DNA from: a virus
Strand: one strand, 5' to 3'
DNA length: 28,352 bases
Virus record (IMG/VR): IMGVR_UViG_3300037502_002467
Span: 1-28,352 of that record
Part shown: positions 23,578 through 28,352 of the stretch, piece after piece
How positions within the stretch are numbered: position 1 is the first letter of the stretch
Layout of the letters: every line of letters begins with the position of its first letter
Made by a program: the position numbers and the translations under genes
The notes under the pieces: generated by a model
Told to the model about the DNA's origin: nothing
Databases searched by the model: none
The model's input: only the letters and a program-made list of their open reading frames with translations

Positions 23578-23699
23578 ACAGGATAAAAAAAGATAGATTA
23601 TTATCTAAATATATCTACAAATATAATAATATGGAAATCTTTGTATAAAATAAAGATATTTATTAGTTAGATAATAAAATATTTAAAATAAAAAATTAA
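23578..23699. promoter_or_regulatory. Divergent control region with palindromic operator candidates
   Basis: This 122-base AT-rich gap lies between the RHH gene and the sheath gene. It holds a perfect palindrome TAGAT-TATT-ATCTA (23594-23607). TTATTATCTAA (23598-23608) is repeated in inverted form as TTAGATAATAA (23667-23677). A minus-strand AATAAATA (23657-23664) may be a promoter for the RHH gene. The inverted pair could bind the RHH protein and affect sheath transcription; this is an inference. Confidence 0.45.
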
Positions 23700-26573
23700 A
23701 TGGCAACTTCTAACAGAGTATTTGTATCACCTGGTGTATATACATCAGAAAAGGATTTAACATTTGTGGCTCAGAGTGTGGGTGTAACAACTTTAGGTTT
23801 GGTCGGTGAAACTTTAAAAGGCCCAGCGTTTGAGCCTGTATTAATAAGTAATTTTGATGATTTCAGAACATATTTTGGTGGCACATCAGTGTTAAAAGAT
23901 GGAAATGGTAGTCCAAGATATGAATTACCATATGTGGCAAAATCTTATTTGCAAGAATCTAACCAATTATTTGTAACAAGAATACTTGGATTAACAGGTT
24001 ATAAACCATATAGAACATATGGTTTATCAACATTAGGTGGTATGGTTGTTACGGGTACTACACCAACAACTACAAGCGGAACTATGAATCCAACATCATC
24101 TTCAACCATTACGGGTAGTACTTTCTATACCGAATTATCTGATAAACTTGCAATTGATGGTGACACTATCACTGACTACATTCTTGCCAATTTTTCAGGT
24201 TTCACTGGAACAACTGATGAAGATAAATGGTTTGTTTTAGGTAACGTACCCGAATCTGCTACGAGTGGGTTAACGGGAACTGAATTAGCATCACCATTGA
24301 CTGGTTTATTTAACGAAGAAAATACAAATGGTAAAGAATGGTATAATAAATTATTCTCATCTGGATTAACAAGCGTATATGCATATCTTTTTGTATATAA
24401 TAGCAGTTCAACATTTGATGTAACAAGATACTCATACGATGCATATGTTAATCAAGATTATGAAGATTTGATTGTTGCCGCATTAAGGTCTAGAGGTCAT
24501 TATGATGCACAAACATTAATCAGAGAAGTTACTGGTTCAACAAGTGTTGAAATTTCTGAAGTTGACAATTTGGAATCAAATGCTCTTGGTGAATTTGTGA
24601 TAAGTGTAACTGGATATACTGGTGGTGCAAAAACATTTAATTGTTCTTTAGATCCAGGTTCAACGAAGTTTATAGGTAAAGTATTGGGTACTGACGTATA
24701 TGATAGAGAATATGCAGACTTCCCCCTTTATGTACATGAAATATATAGCAACTTAGTTAAAAATCTTTATGACCTTGGTCATATTAGAGGTTTAAGCACA
24801 ACATTAACAACGAATCTTGATGCTAACGAATTTGTAACGGAATGGAAGACAGCACAATCACCATATGTTGTTTCAGAAGTAAGAGGTAACAAAGTTGTTG
24901 ACTTGTTCCAAATCGTAACTATTTCTGATGGCAATGCATCAAATACTGAAGTAAAAGTTATGATTTTGAATATCGATTTGGATAAACTCCAATTCGACAT
25001 GGTTGTTCGTGACTTCAATGATACAGACGAAAATATGGTTGTATTGGAAAGATACAATAGATGTTCTATGGATCCAAGTTTACCAGGGTATGTTGCTAAA
25101 AAAGTTGGTACTGCAAATGGTGATTATCCATTGGTATCAAAATATATTATGTTGAACATGGCTGATAACCACCCAACAGATGCAATTCCAGCTGGCTTTA
25201 GAGGTTATACGGTTAACAATACGTTCGGTACTAAAACATTGGGTGGTATTGTCTATAAATCGACTTATTTGAGTGCAGGGGATGTAATTAGATATGAGTC
25301 CGATGGTACACCAGTTATTTCTAATGGTGATAAAGTGAAAAAGGTTTCTCTTGGATTATCAACTCAATTGGGGTATGCTTATGACAAAGATTTGTTCACT
25401 TACAAAGGAACTGCTGCGGTAACTGGTAAAACTGAAGGTTTCCATTTATCTAATAACGCATCAGGATTTACTGGAGATACTCCAACAGGTTATTTGTTTG
25501 AAACAACACCTTATGATTTGGAGGGTACAAGCAAGGGTTTGTTATCAAATATTAATTACAGAAAATTCACATTAGCATGTGCTGGTGGATTTGATGGTTG
25601 GGATGTATATAGAAGTGTTAGAACATTTGATGATGCATATATTTTCGGAAAGAACACATATATAGCAAATCATAGTTCAAGCAGTGCAACAAGTGGTGTT
25701 TTCAGTTCAACTGTTGGAAATTCTGATTACTATGCATATTTGACAGGTATTCAAACATTCGCTAATCCTGAAGCAGTTGATATCAACGTATTTGCAACTC
25801 CAGGTATTAATTTCTATGATCATACATCATTAACAGAACAAGCAATTGATATGGTTGAAACAGATAGAGCGGATTCGCTTTATATCATAGCATCAAGGAA
25901 TTCTGAAACAACTGAAGAAGTAATTGCTGATTTGGAAGCGGCTGATTTGGATTCTAACTATTCAGCAACATATTGGCCATGGATTCAAATTAAAGATGCT
26001 GATAGTGCAACTAACTTATATGTACCACCAACTTGTGAAGTTGTTAGAAACATAGCATTGACGGACAACGTTGCACAACCTTGGTTTGCTGTTGCTGGTT
26101 ATCAAAGAGGTTTGGTTAACTCTGTAAAAGCATACAAGAAGTTGACTCTTGACCAAAGAGATGATTTGTATCAAGCAAGAATCAATCCAATTGCAACCTT
26201 CTCTGATACTGGTACTATCATTTGGGGTAACAAAACTCTTCAAGTAAGAGAATCTGCATTGGATAGGATTAATGTTAGAAGATTGTTATTGAGAGCAAGA
26301 AAACTTATTTCTGCTGTTGCTATAAGATTGTTGTTTGAACAAAATGACGAACAAGTAAGAAATGAATTCTTGAGATTGGTTAATCCAATTCTTGATGCTA
26401 TCAAGAAAGAAAGAGGTTTAACTGATTTCCGTGTAACGGTTTCTAACGATCCTGAGGATATTGATGCTAACACATTGAGAGGTAAAATTTATATCAAACC
26501 TACAAGAGCGTTAGAATTTATTGATGTAGAATTCATTATTACACCTACAGGTGCATCATTTGAAAATATATAA
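23700..26573 (+). CDS. 18: Contractile tail sheath protein (T4 gp18-like)
   Basis: The N-terminus (FVSPGVYTSEKDLTFVAQSV; TLGLVGETLKGPAFEPVLIS) and C-terminus (WFAVAGYQRGLVNSVKAYKK; RRLLLRARKLISAVAIRLLF; LTDFRVTVSNDPEDID) match the sheath family that contracts during injection. At 957 residues it is well above T4 gp18 (659). The extra length seems to lie in Gly/Thr/Ser-rich surface domains between about residues 100 and 640. The N-terminal 100 and C-terminal 280 residues make the conserved core and the inter-subunit arms. A 122-base control region and no Shine-Dalgarno precede it. It ends in a strong terminator. The absence of the tube gene (gp19-like) in the window means that gene lies elsewhere. 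Confidence 0.95.
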   Translation: MATSNRVFVSPGVYTSEKDLTFVAQSVGVTTLGLVGETLKGPAFEPVLISNFDDFRTYFGGTSVLKDGNGSPRYELPYVAKSYLQESNQLFVTRILGLTGYKPYRTYGLSTLGGMVVTGTTPTTTSGTMNPTSSSTITGSTFYTELSDKLAIDGDTITDYILANFSGFTGTTDEDKWFVLGNVPESATSGLTGTELASPLTGLFNEENTNGKEWYNKLFSSGLTSVYAYLFVYNSSSTFDVTRYSYDAYVNQDYEDLIVAALRSRGHYDAQTLIREVTGSTSVEISEVDNLESNALGEFVISVTGYTGGAKTFNCSLDPGSTKFIGKVLGTDVYDREYADFPLYVHEIYSNLVKNLYDLGHIRGLSTTLTTNLDANEFVTEWKTAQSPYVVSEVRGNKVVDLFQIVTISDGNASNTEVKVMILNIDLDKLQFDMVVRDFNDTDENMVVLERYNRCSMDPSLPGYVAKKVGTANGDYPLVSKYIMLNMADNHPTDAIPAGFRGYTVNNTFGTKTLGGIVYKSTYLSAGDVIRYESDGTPVISNGDKVKKVSLGLSTQLGYAYDKDLFTYKGTAAVTGKTEGFHLSNNASGFTGDTPTGYLFETTPYDLEGTSKGLLSNINYRKFTLACAGGFDGWDVYRSVRTFDDAYIFGKNTYIANHSSSSATSGVFSSTVGNSDYYAYLTGIQTFANPEAVDINVFATPGINFYDHTSLTEQAIDMVETDRADSLYIIASRNSETTEEVIADLEAADLDSNYSATYWPWIQIKDADSATNLYVPPTCEVVRNIALTDNVAQPWFAVAGYQRGLVNSVKAYKKLTLDQRDDLYQARINPIATFSDTGTIIWGNKTLQVRESALDRINVRRLLLRARKLISAVAIRLLFEQNDEQVRNEFLRLVNPILDAIKKERGLTDFRVTVSNDPEDIDANTLRGKIYIKPTRALEFIDVEFIITPTGASFENI

Positions 26574-26592
26574 TTAATAGTTTTATCTAAAA

Positions 26593-26627
26593 AATAAAAA
26601 AACCCATGTTTTCATGGGTTTTTTTAT
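26593..26627. terminator. Intrinsic terminator after the sheath gene
   Basis: The stem CCCATG (26603-26608), loop TTTT, and CATGGG (26613-26618) are followed by nine T (26619-26627) and preceded by an A-rich tract. It isolates the abundant sheath mRNA from the homing endonuclease gene. The A tract allows some function on the other strand too. Confidence 0.93.
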
Positions 26628-26683
26628 TTTATTTACATATTTATATGTAGATTTGTTCTTATTACAAACAAAATTATTTTACC

Positions 26684-28207
26684 ATGGACATTACATTAAA
26701 ATGTGAAAACTGCAATAATGAGTTTATCGCTAAGTTTAAACACCGAGATAAGAAGTTTTGTAACAGAAATTGTTATTTCGAATATGCTAATAAACACAAA
26801 ACATTGGGAAGACCAATAGATAATGATGTTAGAGAAATTAGAAAATGTCTACAATGTGGTAGTGAATTCACAGAAAGAAAAAAATACGATAGGAAAATAT
26901 GTTCTGATGAGTGTAGAACAATTTGGAATAACAATCCAATTAATATTGAAAATAGAATTATTAAAAGTAAGGAATCATTAAAAGAAAAGTATGGTATTGA
27001 TACTTTATTTAAAAGTATTGAGTTTCAAAAAAATTTGAAAAAATCATTTTTAGAAAAGTATGGTGTAAAACATCCAATGGCTAAACAAGAATTTGTTGAA
27101 AAACTAAAAAATACAATAAAACGTAATCATTTACCAAAATTAATTGAATCATTAAAAACACATAATATTCAACTATTGGATGAATACATTAATAACAAAG
27201 ATGGTAATACTTCAAGACCATATAATTTTAAATGTAATAGATGTGATTACGTTTTTACCAGTACTTTATTGGGTTCTGGTAAAATTCCAATATGTAGAAA
27301 ATGTTTTCCAATTACAAAAAATTCAAATTTAGAAACATTCGTTAAAGATTTTTTGAATGAAAATGGTATATATCATATCAATGGTGATAGAAAAATATTA
27401 AATGGAAAAGAACTTGATATACTAATACCAAATAACAATATTGCAATTGAAATAAATGGACATTATTACCATTCAGAAATACATGGTTCAAAAGATAAAA
27501 AATATCATATTGGTAAAACTATATGTGCAAATGAAAAAGAAATTAAACTTATTCATATAATGGAGGATGAAATAATTTTAAAAGAAGAGATTGTAAAATC
27601 TAGATTAAGAAATATTCTTGGGTTAATTAATAATAAAATATATGCCAGAAAGTGCGATATAAGAATAGTAGGAAAAAAAGAATCTGAAAACTTTCTTAAT
27701 AAGAATCATATTCAAGGTAATTCGATAGATAAAATAAGGATTGGGTTATATCATAATGAAGAATTGGTATCATTAATGACTTTTGGACATAAAAGAAAAG
27801 TGTTAGGAAATAAAAAAACAAATAGTTTAGAGTTTGAACTAATAAGGTTTTGTAATAAAATAAACACCAATGTTATTGGTTCATTTTCAAAATTATTAAA
27901 ATATTTTATAAAAACACACAACCCAAAATCAATAATTACATATGCAGATATAAGATGGTCTGGGATAAATCCAAAAGAAACTGTTTATAATAAAAATGGT
28001 TTTAAATATTTGGGATTAACAACACCAAATTATTGGTATGTTAATATTGGTAAATTTATTGATAGACATCATAGATTTACTTTTAGAAAAGATATATTAG
28101 TTAAAGAAGGTTTTGATAAAAATAAAACTGAATGGGAAATAATGAAAGAAAAATCATTTGATAGAATTTGGGATTGTGGTTCTATGAAGTTTGAAATGTT
28201 ATTTTAG
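26684..28207 (+). CDS. Free-standing Vsr-like homing endonuclease with zinc fingers
   Basis: The 507-residue protein has two N-terminal Cys4 zinc sites (C7/C10/C26/C30 and C55/C58/C73/C77), then two helical 'EKYGxxxxxKSxEFQ' repeats (about 98-147), a third zinc site (C184/C187/C204/C207), and a Vsr-type PD-(D/E)xK-like core (KELDILIPNNNIAIEINGHY, 242-261, with D245 and E256). The C-terminal part (about 315-500) includes ARKCDIRIVGKKESENFLNK and a GF/TTPNYWYVN segment resembling GNAT-like domains. This architecture matches phage homing endonucleases of the Vsr-related family. Terminators sit on both sides, so it looks like an inserted, self-contained unit. No intron or intein was detected around it. 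Confidence 0.85.
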   Translation: MDITLKCENCNNEFIAKFKHRDKKFCNRNCYFEYANKHKTLGRPIDNDVREIRKCLQCGSEFTERKKYDRKICSDECRTIWNNNPINIENRIIKSKESLKEKYGIDTLFKSIEFQKNLKKSFLEKYGVKHPMAKQEFVEKLKNTIKRNHLPKLIESLKTHNIQLLDEYINNKDGNTSRPYNFKCNRCDYVFTSTLLGSGKIPICRKCFPITKNSNLETFVKDFLNENGIYHINGDRKILNGKELDILIPNNNIAIEINGHYYHSEIHGSKDKKYHIGKTICANEKEIKLIHIMEDEIILKEEIVKSRLRNILGLINNKIYARKCDIRIVGKKESENFLNKNHIQGNSIDKIRIGLYHNEELVSLMTFGHKRKVLGNKKTNSLEFELIRFCNKINTNVIGSFSKLLKYFIKTHNPKSIITYADIRWSGINPKETVYNKNGFKYLGLTTPNYWYVNIGKFIDRHHRFTFRKDILVKEGFDKNKTEWEIMKEKSFDRIWDCGSMKFEMLF

Positions 28208-28231
28208 AATACTTAATGTTCAAATATTCAC

Positions 28232-28260
28232 AAAAATGGGAGGTAAAACCTCCCATTTTT
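28232..28260 (+). terminator. Intrinsic terminator after the homing endonuclease
   Basis: A 12-base perfect stem (AAAAATGGGAGG / CCTCCCATTTTT) encloses a TAAAA loop, with a T run within the 3' arm. It lies 25 bases after the stop of the endonuclease gene. Confidence 0.93.
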
Positions 28261-28352
28261 TATAATGTTCCACATGAAACAATAATTTTATAAAAATTTT
28301 TAAATTTCCTATACTAGTATTATACTAGTTATAAATTATTTTTTTATTAAAA
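28261..28352. other. Non-coding right end with parS-like 16-mer and 11-base tandem repeat
   Basis: No open frame of note is seen. The region holds TGTTCCACATGAAACA (28266-28281), one base from the bacterial parS consensus TGTTNCACGTGAAACA. About 30 bases further on are two TATACTAGT copies (28310-28318 and 28321-28329) spaced by 11 bases. An AT-rich tail follows to the edge. The next gene must lie outside the window, so this may be its control region. Confidence 0.6.

Noticed and set aside
26648-26655. Bacteroidota-type -7 promoter element TAnnTTTG upstream of the homing endonuclease, and another at 19020-19027
   Set aside because: Both lack a fitting -33 TTG at the proper spacing. Single AT-rich octamers are not enough evidence.
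1-28352. tRNA genes
   Set aside because: There is almost no non-coding space, and none of the gaps contains a cloverleaf-like sequence or TTCRA-type arm that I could identify.

Overview
The window looks like part of the genome of a large, strictly lytic, T4-related tailed phage (myovirus). The evidence is a family B DNA polymerase, a gp55-type late sigma factor, a contractile tail sheath, a gp13-like neck protein, a gp15-like tail completion protein, PhoH, a dUTPase and a SNF2 helicase, packed almost without gaps on an AT-rich sequence. No bacterial housekeeping gene, tRNA, rRNA or CRISPR array was seen. Almost no start codon has a Shine-Dalgarno sequence, and one small protein resembles DUF4494. 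Both hint at a Bacteroidota host, but this is an inference.

Layout. From 1 to 11645 every gene is on the minus strand. Read in transcription order from 11645 downwards, there are five virion-type or unknown proteins (one WYL-like, one with tandem repeats), a GT4 glycosyltransferase, two small proteins, dUTPase, PhoH, a HAD-like protein, a small protein, two more glycosyltransferases, the late sigma factor, a small coiled-coil protein, and a large protein of at least 583 residues that runs off the left edge. From 11646 to 23577 the strands alternate: a LamG-like structural protein (+), a two-gene membrane cassette resembling holin plus spanin (-), a Thr/Pro-repeat adhesin with a BppU-like partner and the DNA polymerase (+), the neck protein (-), a small protein (+), the SNF2 helicase (-), the gp14-like, metallopeptidase and gp15-like genes (+), and a 53-residue ribbon-helix-helix protein (-). 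From 23700 to the right edge lie the tail sheath, a terminator, a free-standing Vsr-like homing endonuclease, another terminator and a non-coding end.

How the parts fit. The gp55-like factor probably directs late transcription, and TATAAATA or AATAAATA octamers in the divergent intergenic regions are plausible targets. The structural genes build the neck, tail completion, sheath and host-contact fibres. Polymerase, helicase, dUTPase and PhoH serve replication and nucleotide metabolism. Three glycosyltransferases suggest glycosylation of phage DNA or virion surface.

The observations most worth following up are a near-perfect bacterial parS-like 16-mer at 28266-28281, an HExxH metallopeptidase inside the neck/tail operon, a gp15-like protein fused to fibre-like domains, a small RHH gene beside palindromic DNA, a hairpin holding the start codon of the HAD-like gene, and a WYL-like protein with no DNA-binding domain.
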